Of a stretch of DNA of 11,210 nucleotides, positions 1 to 9,077 are shown piece after piece. Location: contig CACYBP010000268.1 of NCBI GenBank assembly GCA_902772625.1, positions 1 to 11,210 of the forward strand, written 5' to 3'. The first letter of the stretch is position 1, and each line of letters opens with the position of its first letter. Position numbers and translations under genes: made by a program. The notes beneath the pieces are model-generated. The model was not told the origin of the DNA and made no database searches. It saw only the letters and a program-made list of their open reading frames with translations. This DNA comes from Oscillospiraceae bacterium (GTDB lineage Bacteria > Bacillota > Clostridia > Oscillospirales > QAMX01).

Positions 1-1422
1 AAGCTTCTGAACCTCAACCGGGAGGCGGCGCGGTTCTTCCACGAATCGCTTCAGGGGGAAGGAGCGAAGCCCGCCAAGGAATACATGGCCGCCCGCCGCA
101 TCGCGCCGCGGATGGTCAGCCGGTTCGGCCTCGGCTACGCGCCGGACGAATGGGACGCCCTGATCCGCGCCATGGCGAAGAAGGGATTTGACAAGGCGGA
201 CCTTCTGGACGCGGGACTCGCGGTGAAAAACGACAAGGGACGGATCTACGACCGCTTCCGCAACCGCCTGATCTTTCCCATCATCGACGTCAGCGGGAAC
301 GTTCTGGCCTTCGGGGGCCGGGTGCTGGACGACTCAAAGCCCAAATATCTGAATTCTCCCGAAAGCTACGTCTATCACAAATCCAACAATCTCTTCGCCC
401 TCAATCTCGCGAAGAACACTCCCGAGCCCTATTACATCATCGCGGAAGGGTATATGGACGTCCTGATGCTGCATCAGGCGGGCTTCACCAACGCGGTGGC
501 CTCTCTGGGGACCGCCCTGACCGAGGAGCAGTGCGAGCTTCTCAAAAAGCGCACGGGCGAGGTGATCCTCTGTTACGACAGCGACGAGGCCGGTCAGAAG
601 GCCACCGAGCGCGCCATCGAGCTTTTGCGCGCCCGGGACGTGAAGATCCGCGTTCTGCGCATGAAAGGGGCCAAGGACCCCGATGAGTTTATCAAGAAGA
701 ACGGAGCCGACGCCTTCCGGGCGCTTCTGGAGGAGAGCGAAAACTCCTCCGCCTACCGCCTGGACAAGATCCGCGGGAAATACGATCTTTCCTCCGACGA
801 GGGAAAGCTTGCTTTCCTGAACGAGGCGGTGACGATGGTCTCCGGGTTCCGCAGCGCCATCGAGATCGAGCTTTTCGCGGGAAAGCTTGCGGAGATCACC
901 GGCATCCGCCGGGAGACCATCGAATCGGAGATCCGCAGGGCGCAGGGCAGACGCCGCCGCCAGACCGAAAGACGCGAGATGCGCGAGACCCTTCGTCCCG
1001 CCGGGAACGCCGAAAGACAGGCGGGAAGCGTCCGCTACCGGAACGTCAGGCTTGCCCAGGCCGTGGAGGGCGTGATCTCGCTGGTGAGCGCCAACCCGGA
1101 GCTCTTCCGGGAAGCGGAAAGCCGGCTCGGCGAAGAGGATCCCGAGGAAGAGGCGCTGATTCACATCTGGAAAGCGGTCAGACAGTCGCTTTCGGCCGGG
1201 ATCCCGGTCAACCCCGATCTCTTGGGCGATCTCCTCTCGCAGGACGAGAGAAGGCTGCTTTCGGGGATCCTGATGAAGACGCCCGAGGGGCCGCCGAAGG
1301 ATCTTCTGGAGGATTACCTCGCGGTCGTGGAACTGGAAAACGCGAAGGCCAGGGCGAGAGGCGGCTCGGCCGCCGACCTGACCGCGCTTCTGAAATTGAA
1401 AAAAGAGCAAAACCGCACCTGA
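1..1422 (+). CDS. dnaG: DNA primase DnaG, 3' part (5' end outside window)
   Basis: DnaG makes the RNA primers for lagging-strand replication and works with the replicative helicase DnaB. The reading frame is open from the first base of the window, so the gene begins upstream; the N-terminal CHC2 zinc-binding domain is not in the window. Residues are numbered from the window edge (473 codons before the stop). The catalytic core is visible: a GGR motif followed by PKYLNSPE, then the Toprim domain with EGYMDV (catalytic Glu at residue 149) and DSDEAG (metal-binding Asp 193 and Asp 195). A basic Arg-rich linker (about residues 310-350) leads to a helical C-terminal region that should be the DnaB-binding domain. 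The in-frame ATG at 85 lies inside the conserved core and is not the true start. rpoD begins 19 nt after the stop, the common Firmicutes dnaG-rpoD arrangement. Confidence 0.96.
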   Translation, partial: KLLNLNREAARFFHESLQGEGAKPAKEYMAARRIAPRMVSRFGLGYAPDEWDALIRAMAKKGFDKADLLDAGLAVKNDKGRIYDRFRNRLIFPIIDVSGNVLAFGGRVLDDSKPKYLNSPESYVYHKSNNLFALNLAKNTPEPYYIIAEGYMDVLMLHQAGFTNAVASLGTALTEEQCELLKKRTGEVILCYDSDEAGQKATERAIELLRARDVKIRVLRMKGAKDPDEFIKKNGADAFRALLEESENSSAYRLDKIRGKYDLSSDEGKLAFLNEAVTMVSGFRSAIEIELFAGKLAEITGIRRETIESEIRRAQGRRRRQTERREMRETLRPAGNAERQAGSVRYRNVRLAQAVEGVISLVSANPELFREAESRLGEEDPEEEALIHIWKAVRQSLSAGIPVNPDLLGDLLSQDERRLLSGILMKTPEGPPKDLLEDYLAVVELENAKARARGGSAADLTALLKLKKEQNRT

Positions 1423-1441
1423 AAGAAAGGGAGAGGATAGC

Positions 1442-2551
<1,110 letters not shown>

Positions 2552-2577
2552 GATACAGGAGAAAGGGAAATAACGCC

Positions 2578-3438
2578 ATGAAAACTTCGATCTCTTCTTA
2601 CAGCTTCTCCCAGCTCTACGGCAGCGAGTTTACAATCTTCGACGCCGTCAGAAAGACGAAAGAATTGGGTCTCGACGGCTTTGAGGTCGCCGAGGCCGGC
2701 CTGAAGACCGAGGGCGGGCTTCCGGATTTTCTTCTCCGGGTGCGTGAAGCCGCGGAAAAAGAGGGACTCCCGATCCCCTGCTACACCGTCTCGGGGAACA
2801 TGCTGGTCGAAGACCTCGACAAAGAGGTGGAAAGGCTCTGCCGCCAGGCCGACATGGCAAAGCTTCTCGGCGCCCCGGTGATGCGCCACGACGTGGCCTA
2901 CGGGCTTCCCGACTGGAAGAAAGGCGCCCGCACCTTTGAGGCGGTGCTCCCGCGCATCGCGGAGGGCGTGAGACGGGTGACCGAGTACGCCTCCGGCATC
3001 GGCGTCAGGACCTGTATGGAAAACCACGGCTTTTTCGCTCAGGACAGCGACCGGGTGCTTGCCATCGTGACGGCGGTGGATCACGACAATTACGGCATCC
3101 TCGGCGATATGGGCAACTTCACCTGCGCCGACGAGCGGCCGGATATCGCCTTTGCCAAGGTGCTTCCGAATCTCTTCCACGTGCACGTGAAGGACATGTT
3201 CCTCCGGCCCGGCATGCTTCCCGATCCGGGCGAGGGATGGTTCCGGAGCCGCGGCGGGAATTTCATCCGCTGCACCGTTCTGGGTCACGGCGACGTGCCG
3301 GTGCCTCAGTGCCTCGGCCTTCTCCAAAGAAGCGGCTACGAGGGCTTCGTCTCCATCGAATTCGAGGGGATGGAACCTCCGATGAGGGCCATCGAGATCT
3401 CAGCGGCGAATCTCAAACGCTATATCGCGTCGCTTTGA
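2578..3438 (+). CDS. Sugar phosphate isomerase/epimerase-like TIM-barrel protein
   Basis: This 286-residue protein resembles the xylose isomerase-like TIM-barrel superfamily (AP endonuclease family 2 fold), whose members isomerise or epimerise free or phosphorylated sugars using a divalent metal. The N-terminus (KTSISSYSF) and 'ELGLDGFEV' are typical of the first barrel strands. Candidate metal ligands in family order are Glu 148 (CMENHG), Asp 177 (GDMGNF), His 203 (HVHVKD) and Glu 261 (SIEFEG); His 237 is also conserved-looking. No signal peptide is visible, so it should be cytoplasmic. The ATG at 2578 was chosen because it has an AGGAGAAAGGG site upstream and lies just after the rpoD stop; the frame is open further upstream, inside rpoD, with no support. 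It is tightly linked to the GH43 gene, which suggests a sugar catabolic role, but the substrate cannot be told from sequence. Confidence 0.87.
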   Translation: MKTSISSYSFSQLYGSEFTIFDAVRKTKELGLDGFEVAEAGLKTEGGLPDFLLRVREAAEKEGLPIPCYTVSGNMLVEDLDKEVERLCRQADMAKLLGAPVMRHDVAYGLPDWKKGARTFEAVLPRIAEGVRRVTEYASGIGVRTCMENHGFFAQDSDRVLAIVTAVDHDNYGILGDMGNFTCADERPDIAFAKVLPNLFHVHVKDMFLRPGMLPDPGEGWFRSRGGNFIRCTVLGHGDVPVPQCLGLLQRSGYEGFVSIEFEGMEPPMRAIEISAANLKRYIASL

Positions 3439-3450
3439 GGAGGACCCGGG

Positions 3451-4392
3451 ATGCATCTTCTGAAAATCGACAAAGAGAATTATATAGGCCAGGCCGACCC
3501 CTATATCCTCGAAAGCGGCGGCCGGTACTATATCTATACCACCGGTGGCGACGGGGTGTACGCCTACGAGTCCGATTCGCTTCTGGGCGAATGGAGCTTT
3601 GCCGGGAAGGCGTTCGCCGTGGGGGATCACCGAAATTACTGGGCGCCTTCGGTGATCGAGCTTGACGGCGTTTTCTACATGTACTGCTCCTTTGAATTCT
3701 ACGGCGACGTCCCGGACAAGGCCGGGCACCGCCAGACCATGTTTGTGGCCGAAAGCCGCTCGCCCCTGGGACCCTTTATCCACGCGAAACAGCTTCTGCA
3801 TCCCTTTTCCATCGATTCCCACATCGTGAAGAACGAGGCGGGCCTCTTTCTCTTCTATTCCACCAACCGCTACGACTCCGACCGGCCCGGTACTTATATC
3901 GTGGTGGATCGGATGCTGGATCCCTGGACGGCGGAGGGGAAACCGGTGACGGCGGTGGTCCCGACGCTGGATGAGGAGATCTTCATGCGCGACCGGTTTG
4001 AAAAGGGCGTCAACTGGCACACCATCGAAGGCGCCTTCTATTTCCGGGAGGGAGAGTGGCAGTATCTGATGTATTCGGGCAACTGCTACGAGCAGCCGAC
4101 CTATTACGTGGGATACGCCCGGGCAAAAACCGGCGAGACCGACCTCACGAAGGTGAAATTCGAGAAATACCCCGACGAGCATACTTACTCCCCGGTCCTT
4201 TCGGCGAACGACTTTGAAGAGGGGACCGGCCATCATTCCATGATCAAATCGGACGGCGTGTGGTATGCCGTCTATCACGCCCGGGACAAGGCCGCGGACG
4301 GTCTTCCCGGTGATCGCCGCAACGCCCGGATCTGCCGGATGCGGGTGGAGGACGGGATCATCACCGCCGAACGGTACGAGGACCATATCTGA
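3451..4392 (+). CDS. Glycoside hydrolase family 43-like enzyme
   Basis: This 313-residue protein looks like a single-domain GH43 five-bladed beta-propeller. Known members hydrolyse beta-xylosides, alpha-arabinofuranosides or arabinan. The family's three acidic residues can be placed: general base Asp 16 in ADPYIL, pKa-modulating Asp 122 in SIDSHIV, and general acid Glu 193 in TIEGAFYF. Further family signatures are WAPSVIELDGVFYMYCS (64-80), YLMYSGN (205-211) and GTGHHSMIKSDGVWYAVYHAR (258-278), where a His near the active site usually coordinates calcium. No signal peptide or carbohydrate-binding module is seen, so it probably acts inside the cell on imported oligosaccharides. The ATG at 3451 follows a GGAGGA site 6 nt upstream, and the gap after the isomerase-like gene is 12 nt. 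The exact substrate cannot be read from the sequence. Confidence 0.9.
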   Translation: MHLLKIDKENYIGQADPYILESGGRYYIYTTGGDGVYAYESDSLLGEWSFAGKAFAVGDHRNYWAPSVIELDGVFYMYCSFEFYGDVPDKAGHRQTMFVAESRSPLGPFIHAKQLLHPFSIDSHIVKNEAGLFLFYSTNRYDSDRPGTYIVVDRMLDPWTAEGKPVTAVVPTLDEEIFMRDRFEKGVNWHTIEGAFYFREGEWQYLMYSGNCYEQPTYYVGYARAKTGETDLTKVKFEKYPDEHTYSPVLSANDFEEGTGHHSMIKSDGVWYAVYHARDKAADGLPGDRRNARICRMRVEDGIITAERYEDHI

Positions 4393-4402
4393 ATGAGCCC
4401 GA

Positions 4403-4444
4403 AAAAGGCGCCGCAAGCAGGATCACAGCTTCACGGCGCCTTTT
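4403..4444 (+). terminator. Rho-independent terminator after the dnaG-GH43 gene run
   Basis: An 11-bp perfect inverted repeat (AAAAGGCGCCG at 4403-4413 and CGGCGCCTTTT at 4434-4444) encloses a 20-nt loop that can itself form a short AAGC/GCTT stem. It starts 10 nt after the GH43 stop. The T run is short (four), so some read-through into the HIRAN gene is possible. Confidence 0.7.
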
Positions 4445-4528
4445 CCGCTGACCGCGCGCGATGCCGCAAAAAGCTTCTGCGCCGGGGAAAGAAGACGCCG
4501 CGCGGAAAGAATCAAGGTGGAGGTCCGT

Positions 4529-5020
4529 ATGGAAAACAGTCGCGCCGCGAAAGAAAGCCTCACTCCGCTGGAGGAGCTTCTCAGACTGGCGGAAGAGTAT
4601 ACCGGCCTGGTGCGGGAGCTTTCGGAAAAGAAATCGGAAAAGAAAGCGGAAGACAGCAGACCGGGAAAAGAACTGGTATTGCGGACCGCAATCGCCGGGA
4701 TAGAGCACAGGCTGGATCCGGAGAGCGAAGAGGGAAAGGCAATACTTGCGTCGCTTGGCCCCGGGACCGAGCTCGTTCTCAGGAGAGAACCGGAAAATCG
4801 ATGGGATCCCTGGGCCGTCGCGGTGGAAACCCTGGACGGAAGAGCGTTGGGCTATCTCACGCGCTACAAAAACGAGACTGTGGCTCGCATGATGGATCAC
4901 GGACACCGGTTCGAGGCATGGGTGGAAGAACCCGGTGAAGAAGAGGGAAATGCTGCCGGAGAGACGGGAGCGCCAACAGAGGATTACATTCTTCCGTTTT
5001 CGGTATGGATGACGGAATAG
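4529..5020 (+). CDS. Small HIRAN-domain protein
   Basis: This 163-residue protein has a helical, charged N-terminus (about 8-48, with a Lys/Glu-rich stretch ELSEKKSEKKAE) followed by a HIRAN domain at about 52-132. The domain signature is visible as TELVLRREPENRWDPWAVAV (80-99) and LDGRALGYLTRYKNETVARMMDHGHRFEAWV. HIRAN is a small beta-barrel module; in the human helicase HLTF it binds 3' ends of single-stranded DNA, and bacterial stand-alone versions are thought to act in DNA damage or stress responses. No catalytic domain is present, so it would act as a binding or adaptor protein. The ATG at 4529 was chosen because GGAGG (4519-4523) lies 5 nt upstream; an in-frame GTG at 4517 overlaps that site and is less likely. 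The AAA+ gene starts 15 nt downstream, so the two are probably co-transcribed. No convincing promoter is visible in 4445-4516. Confidence 0.85.
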   Translation: MENSRAAKESLTPLEELLRLAEEYTGLVRELSEKKSEKKAEDSRPGKELVLRTAIAGIEHRLDPESEEGKAILASLGPGTELVLRREPENRWDPWAVAVETLDGRALGYLTRYKNETVARMMDHGHRFEAWVEEPGEEEGNAAGETGAPTEDYILPFSVWMTE

Positions 5021-5035
5021 AAGGGAAGGAAAACC

Positions 5036-6793
5036 GTGAAAGAGTATCTGAACGCCATGCTCAGTGCTTACCGCGAAGTTCATGAGGCCATCTGCGGCCT
5101 CTGCGACAAGCTCGACGATGCCGGAATGGGGACGAAGAGGTGGATCCCGGAGCAATCTACCAGAGAGGTCCAGAAGCTCAGCTTTTACGCTTACTTTCTT
5201 TTCGTCGCGAGAGCTGACGGAGAGATCGGCGAAAAAGAGACCGGAATATTCAACGCGGTGATGGACACCGGTTTTTCCGTGAAGGATCTTTCGCTTCTGG
5301 CCGAAAAGGCCCGTGTGGACAGGGAAACCTATATCACCGAGCTCCCCCTGGCCTTCCGGGCCTCGGTAAACTGCGATAACCGGATCAAGACCGCGCAAGG
5401 GCTTTCCAAAACGCTTTATCACGCCTATGCGGTTTTGGGCTTGATCTGCATGGTCAGCGACGAGCACGCGACGAGATCCGAATACGACCGGATCATAAAA
5501 TACCTTGAGATGATCTATGCTTTTCTGGAGAGCAATCTTGACGACACCTCGGAGATCAGGTCCCCCGCGGAAACCGTATCGGAATATCTTGCCGGGCTGA
5601 CCGGAGAAAACGGCAAAACAGGGATCGACGCGATCGAACCCGACCGGGACGGCGTCAGCAAGAAGGAAGGATCACCGCAGAAGGACGGAGAAGAGGAGAC
5701 TCTGGAAGAGCTTCTTGCCGAGCTGAACGGTCTTATCGGTCTGGACGAAGTCAAATACGACGTGCTGTCCCTGATCAATCTGGTCCGCATCCGCGAGCTC
5801 CGGGAAAAAATGGGGCTCTCGATGCCGCCCATCAGTCTGCACCTGGTGTTCTCAGGCAATCCGGGAACCGGAAAGACCACCGTCGCGAGACTGCTCGCCA
5901 GGATCTACCACAAGATCGGCATTCTTTCAGAAGGCCAGCTGGTGGAGGTGGATCGCTCCGGCCTGGTGGCCGGATACGTGGGGCAGACCGCGCTGAAGGT
6001 AAAGGACGTTCTGAAGGAAGCCAGGGGAGGGGTGCTTTTCATCGACGAGGCCTATTCCCTGACCCCGCAGTTTGCCGGGAACGACTACGGCCCGGAGGCG
6101 GTGGATACCCTGGTCAAGGGGATGGAGGATCAGAGGGGCGACCTGATCGTGATCGTGGCGGGCTATACCGAAAGGATGAAGCGCTTCATTGCCGCGAATC
6201 CTGGATTGAAATCGCGGTTCAACAAATTCATTGAATTCCCGGATTATACGGCCGAAGAACTGACCGAGATCTTCAAAAGCTTCTGCCGCAAGAACAAGTA
6301 CAGGGTATCAAGACCGGCACTGGAATACGTCAGAGAGCATTTCGAAAAGCGGATCGCCGAAAAGCCGGAGAATTTTGCCAACGCGCGGGAGGCCAGAAAT
6401 CTCTTTGAATTCGCCGTCTCCCGTCAGGCGAACCGCGTGATCGTGGATATCGATCCCACAGAGGATCTGCTCACCCTGATCCGGAGGGAGGACGTGATGG
6501 GGCGCGGGATCACCATCGGAAAGGAACAGTTCCTGGCGGAAAACGCGCTGGCCGCTCTCTCTGAGAAAAGAGCGGGGATCCCCTCTGAGCTTCTGAAGAT
6601 GAAGCTTGACGAATTGGAGCTTGCGCCGAGAAGCCTCTATACTCTGAGGGGGGTGATGATCCGGACGGTGGGAGATCTTCTGGATTTCTTTGAGGCGGGG
6701 GGAATGCTCCGCGATCTGGGAAACCTGTCGGAAAAGAATGAAGAGGAGATCTATCAGGGTCTGGAAAGCCTGGGATGGACCGGACGCGCCTGA
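5036..6793 (+). CDS. TerB-like / AAA+ (CbbX-SpoVK type) / RNA polymerase alpha-CTD-like ATPase
   Basis: This 585-residue protein has three apparent modules. The N-terminal part (about 45-165) resembles TerB: an acidic metal-site-like motif ADGEIGEKE (60-68) and a second SDEHATRSEYDRI segment (141-153). A charged linker (about 190-225) leads to a complete AAA+ domain of the CbbX/CfxQ/SpoVK family (about 226-490), with Walker A GNPGTGKT (274-281), pore-loop-like GYVGQT (313-318), Walker B GVLFIDEAY (332-340), VIVAGYTERM (372-381), an arginine-finger candidate Arg 394 (LKSRF) and the sensor-2 region NAREARNLFEFA (449-460). Residues about 523-581 (LDELELAPRSLYTLRG, IRTVGDLLD, LGNLSEKNEEEI) match the pattern of the RNA polymerase alpha-subunit C-terminal domain. 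The GTG start at 5036 has AAGGGAAGGA 5 nt upstream; an ATG at 5057 is the alternative. The AAA+ core predicts a hexameric remodelling ATPase; its target is unknown. Confidence 0.9.
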   Translation: MKEYLNAMLSAYREVHEAICGLCDKLDDAGMGTKRWIPEQSTREVQKLSFYAYFLFVARADGEIGEKETGIFNAVMDTGFSVKDLSLLAEKARVDRETYITELPLAFRASVNCDNRIKTAQGLSKTLYHAYAVLGLICMVSDEHATRSEYDRIIKYLEMIYAFLESNLDDTSEIRSPAETVSEYLAGLTGENGKTGIDAIEPDRDGVSKKEGSPQKDGEEETLEELLAELNGLIGLDEVKYDVLSLINLVRIRELREKMGLSMPPISLHLVFSGNPGTGKTTVARLLARIYHKIGILSEGQLVEVDRSGLVAGYVGQTALKVKDVLKEARGGVLFIDEAYSLTPQFAGNDYGPEAVDTLVKGMEDQRGDLIVIVAGYTERMKRFIAANPGLKSRFNKFIEFPDYTAEELTEIFKSFCRKNKYRVSRPALEYVREHFEKRIAEKPENFANAREARNLFEFAVSRQANRVIVDIDPTEDLLTLIRREDVMGRGITIGKEQFLAENALAALSEKRAGIPSELLKMKLDELELAPRSLYTLRGVMIRTVGDLLDFFEAGGMLRDLGNLSEKNEEEIYQGLESLGWTGRA

Positions 6794-6841
6794 GAAAAGA
6801 GACCTTCTGCACCCGGGCAGGATGCGGAGAACAGGCGGAAA

Positions 6842-6872
6842 AAGCGCCGCGCGGGAGTTCCGCGCGGCGCTT
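6842..6872. terminator. Bidirectional terminator between the AAA+ gene and the sensor kinase gene
   Basis: A 13-bp perfect stem (AAGCGCCGCGCGG at 6842-6854 paired with 6860-6872) has a 5-nt loop. On the minus strand it is followed by TTTTT, making a good terminator for the two-component operon. On the plus strand AACAGG (6830-6835) can pair with CCTGTT (6876-6881) to extend the structure, and a T run follows at 6880-6884, so it can also end the HIRAN-AAA+ transcript. Confidence 0.85.
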
Positions 6873-6889
6873 CATCCTGTTTTTCCGGG

Positions 6890-8293
6890 TCATTCGATGC
6901 GGGGAAGCTCGAACCAGAAGACCGATCCGCGGCCTTCGGTGCTTTCCACGCCGTAGGTCGCGCCGTGGCGCGCAAGGATGGTCTTCACGATGGAAAGCCC
7001 CAGCCCCGAGCCGACGGCGGCGCGGGTGTGGGATTTGTCGACCTTGTAATACCGGTCCCAGATGGAGTCCAGCTCCTTTTCCGGGATGCCCGGGCCGTTG
7101 TCCTCCACCAGGATCCGGACCGCGCCGGGGCGAAGCTCTTCGGTGACAAGAACGCGCTTTTTGTCCCCCGCGTGGGTGACGGCGTTGTTGATGAGGTTGT
7201 AGATCACCCGGGAGATCATCATGCGGTCGGCGCTGACCGTGGCCTCGCTGTCGGGCAGGGAGCAGGCGATCTCGTATCCCTCCCGCTCGGTCAGATGAGA
7301 GAATCGTTCGACGATATCCCGCGTGTCTCGCGTCAGATCAAATGTCTCAAAGACCGCGGGCTCGCTTCCCGACTGGATGCGGGAAACATCCAAGGCGTCG
7401 GTGACGATGGTGGAAAGGCGGCGGGATTCCTCCACGATGACGCCGGCGTTTTCCGGCGTGTTTTCTCCGGGAATGTCGCGCATCATCTCGGCGTATCCCG
7501 CGATCATGGTCAGGGGAGTGCGCAGATCGTGGGAGATGTTGGCCACGAGTTCCTTTTGCAGACGGTCGTTTTTGGTAAGCTCCCGGGACGCGTTTTCCAG
7601 AGTATCGCCCAATTCAGCCACCTCGCGGTACCCCTCGGTGCGGAAATCCGGGGCATTGGGACGCCCGAGAAACCGGGATTTCCGCGTCAGGGTGGCAAGC
7701 GGACGCGAAAGACTGCGGGAGAGGAAGGCGGCCAGAAGAGCGGAGACCAGAAGGAAAATCACCGTGACCAGCATGAGAAGCGCGCGCAGCGTCGTCACCG
7801 TGGCGGTGATCGGCTCCGCTTCCGCGTTCAGGATCAGGCAGAGCTCCTTTCCGTCCCGGTTGAGGAGCCGGGAATAAACGATGCTTTCGGCGACGCCGCG
7901 GTCACGGAATTCCGAATCGCTTTCGCCGTCCAGACTGACGCGAAGCAGATACTCCCCGCCGTTATTCCGGGCAAGGTTTGTGAAATACTCGACGTTATAG
8001 TGGGAAAGCCGGTGGATGACGCAGGAGGGCAGGACGTCCACCGAATAGAGGACGCCGCTTCCGTCGGCGACGATCACGCAGAAATCCCCTGCGCGCGCAG
8101 CCTTCACCAGCTTCGGATAAAAATCCTCCTCATCCAGCATGGCTTCGCAGCTCTTTTCGGCCCTGAGGATCTCGCTCATCCGGATCTCCCGGTAGATCGA
8201 ATCCAGAAAAACCGTCTCCAGAAGCCACAGGATCGCCAGCATCGCCAGGGTAAAAGCGAAGAAAAAGAGGAAGATCCGCATCCCGAGTCCCAT
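6890..8293 (-). CDS. Two-component sensor histidine kinase (membrane, HAMP)
   Basis: A sensor kinase that should phosphorylate the response regulator encoded just upstream. With the ATG at 8293 it has 467 residues: transmembrane helix 1 at about 7-30, an extracytoplasmic sensor region at about 31-165, transmembrane helix 2 at about 168-191, a HAMP linker (about 192-245), the dimerisation/phosphoacceptor domain with the H box NISHDLRTPL (phosphorylated His 255), and an HATPase domain with N box NLINNAVTH (366-374), G1 box VEDNGPGI (396-403), F box WDRYYKVDKSH and G2 box GSGLGLSIVK (428-437). The start is uncertain: an in-frame TTG at 8326 overlaps the regulator gene by 23 nt but sits directly against its GAGAGGAG site with no spacing, and a further ATG exists at 8281. 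The extracellular region shows no recognisable ligand-binding motif, so the signal is unknown. Confidence 0.94.
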   Translation of the reverse strand: MGLGMRIFLFFFAFTLAMLAILWLLETVFLDSIYREIRMSEILRAEKSCEAMLDEEDFYPKLVKAARAGDFCVIVADGSGVLYSVDVLPSCVIHRLSHYNVEYFTNLARNNGGEYLLRVSLDGESDSEFRDRGVAESIVYSRLLNRDGKELCLILNAEAEPITATVTTLRALLMLVTVIFLLVSALLAAFLSRSLSRPLATLTRKSRFLGRPNAPDFRTEGYREVAELGDTLENASRELTKNDRLQKELVANISHDLRTPLTMIAGYAEMMRDIPGENTPENAGVIVEESRRLSTIVTDALDVSRIQSGSEPAVFETFDLTRDTRDIVERFSHLTEREGYEIACSLPDSEATVSADRMMISRVIYNLINNAVTHAGDKKRVLVTEELRPGAVRILVEDNGPGIPEKELDSIWDRYYKVDKSHTRAAVGSGLGLSIVKTILARHGATYGVESTEGRGSVFWFELPRIE

Positions 8294-8303
8294 CGGCGCG
8301 CGT

Positions 8304-8975
8304 TTAGCCTTCAAAACGGTATCCAACTCCTCTCAGGGTGACGATCTTTTTCTGATAGGGACCGAGGTTTTTGCGCAAAAGCTTGATATGGGTATCCAGA
8401 GTCCGGTCGTCGCCGTAATAGTCGTACCCCCAGACCTCGGTGATCAGCTTTTCCCGCGTCAGGGCAAGTCCGCGGTTTTTGACCAGATAGAAAAGCAGGT
8501 CGTATTCCTTGGGGGAAAGATCCACGGGCGCACCGTCCACCGTGACCAGCCGCGCCGTGAAGTCCACCGAAAGCCCCTCGACGGTGAAAACGTCGTGAGC
8601 GGAGACGCCGGCGGCTTTTCCGCGGCGATAGACGGCTTCCAGCCGCATGATCAGCTCCCGGGGGGAGAAGGGCTTTACTACGTAATCGTCGATTCCGAGC
8701 TCGAAGCCGTGGATGCGGTCGTATTCCTCGCCCCTGGCCGAGAGCATGACCACCGGCACATCGGAGAACTTCCGGATCTCGCGCACGGCGGAAAAACCGT
8801 CCAGCTCGGGCATCATCACGTCCATCACGACGATATCGACGTTCTTTTCCCGGCGCACGGTCTCCACGGCCTCCATGCCGTCAGCGGCCTCCGCCACTTC
8901 GTGCCCGCTGAATACCGCGTATTTCTTGACCAGCTCGCGGATCATCTTCTCGTCGTCAACGATGAGGATCTTCAT
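8304..8975 (-). CDS. OmpR/PhoB-family response regulator
   Basis: This 223-residue protein has an N-terminal receiver domain (about 1-118) and a C-terminal winged-helix DNA-binding domain (about 128-223). The receiver has the acidic pair Asp 7/Asp 8, phosphoacceptor Asp 52 (VMDVMMPELDG), Ser 79 (LSARG) at the conserved Thr/Ser position and Lys 101 (KPFSPREL). The effector domain shows LSPKEYDLLFYLVKN, a recognition-helix region near LITEVWGYDYYGDDRTLDTHIKLLRKNL, and the C-terminal GVGYRFEG hairpin. The ATG at 8975 has an AGGAAGGA site just upstream and a sigma-A-type promoter at 9005-9034. The kinase gene follows closely or overlaps, so the pair is co-transcribed. Target genes cannot be inferred. 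Confidence 0.97.
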   Translation of the reverse strand: MKILIVDDEKMIRELVKKYAVFSGHEVAEAADGMEAVETVRREKNVDIVVMDVMMPELDGFSAVREIRKFSDVPVVMLSARGEEYDRIHGFELGIDDYVVKPFSPRELIMRLEAVYRRGKAAGVSAHDVFTVEGLSVDFTARLVTVDGAPVDLSPKEYDLLFYLVKNRGLALTREKLITEVWGYDYYGDDRTLDTHIKLLRKNLGPYQKKIVTLRGVGYRFEG

Positions 8976-9004
8976 TTCCTTCCTGCCTTTCGTGGGTTTC
9001 TTTC

Positions 9005-9034
9005 ATTGTATCATAAAGCGAGGCGACTTTGCAA
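9005..9034 (-). promoter_or_regulatory. Sigma-A-type promoter of the response regulator-kinase operon
   Basis: On the minus strand, a -35 box TTGCAA (9034-9029) and a -10 box TACAAT (9010-9005) are separated by 18 nt. A TG one base before the -10 box makes it an extended -10 element. It lies about 30 nt upstream of the response regulator start and immediately downstream of the cupin gene terminator. Confidence 0.75.
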
Positions 9035-9040
9035 GACGAG

Positions 9041-9065
9041 AAAAAGCGGCGCCCGAAGGCGCCGC
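9041..9065 (-). terminator. Rho-independent terminator of the cupin gene
   Basis: Read on the minus strand, an 8-bp stem GCGGCGCC/GGCGCCGC closed by a stable TTCG tetraloop is followed directly by TTTTT. It lies 12 nt after the cupin stop and separates that gene from the response regulator promoter. Confidence 0.9.
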
Positions 9066-9077
9066 GGAAAGACCGGA

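Noticed and set aside
4445-4516. Promoter for the HIRAN-AAA+ pair
   Set aside because: No acceptable -35/-10 pair was seen in this GC-rich stretch; expression may rely on read-through or a non-standard promoter.
6965-8341. Plus-strand open frame opposite the sensor kinase
   Set aside because: The minus-strand kinase has all HK boxes; this frame has low-complexity composition and no recognisable domain.
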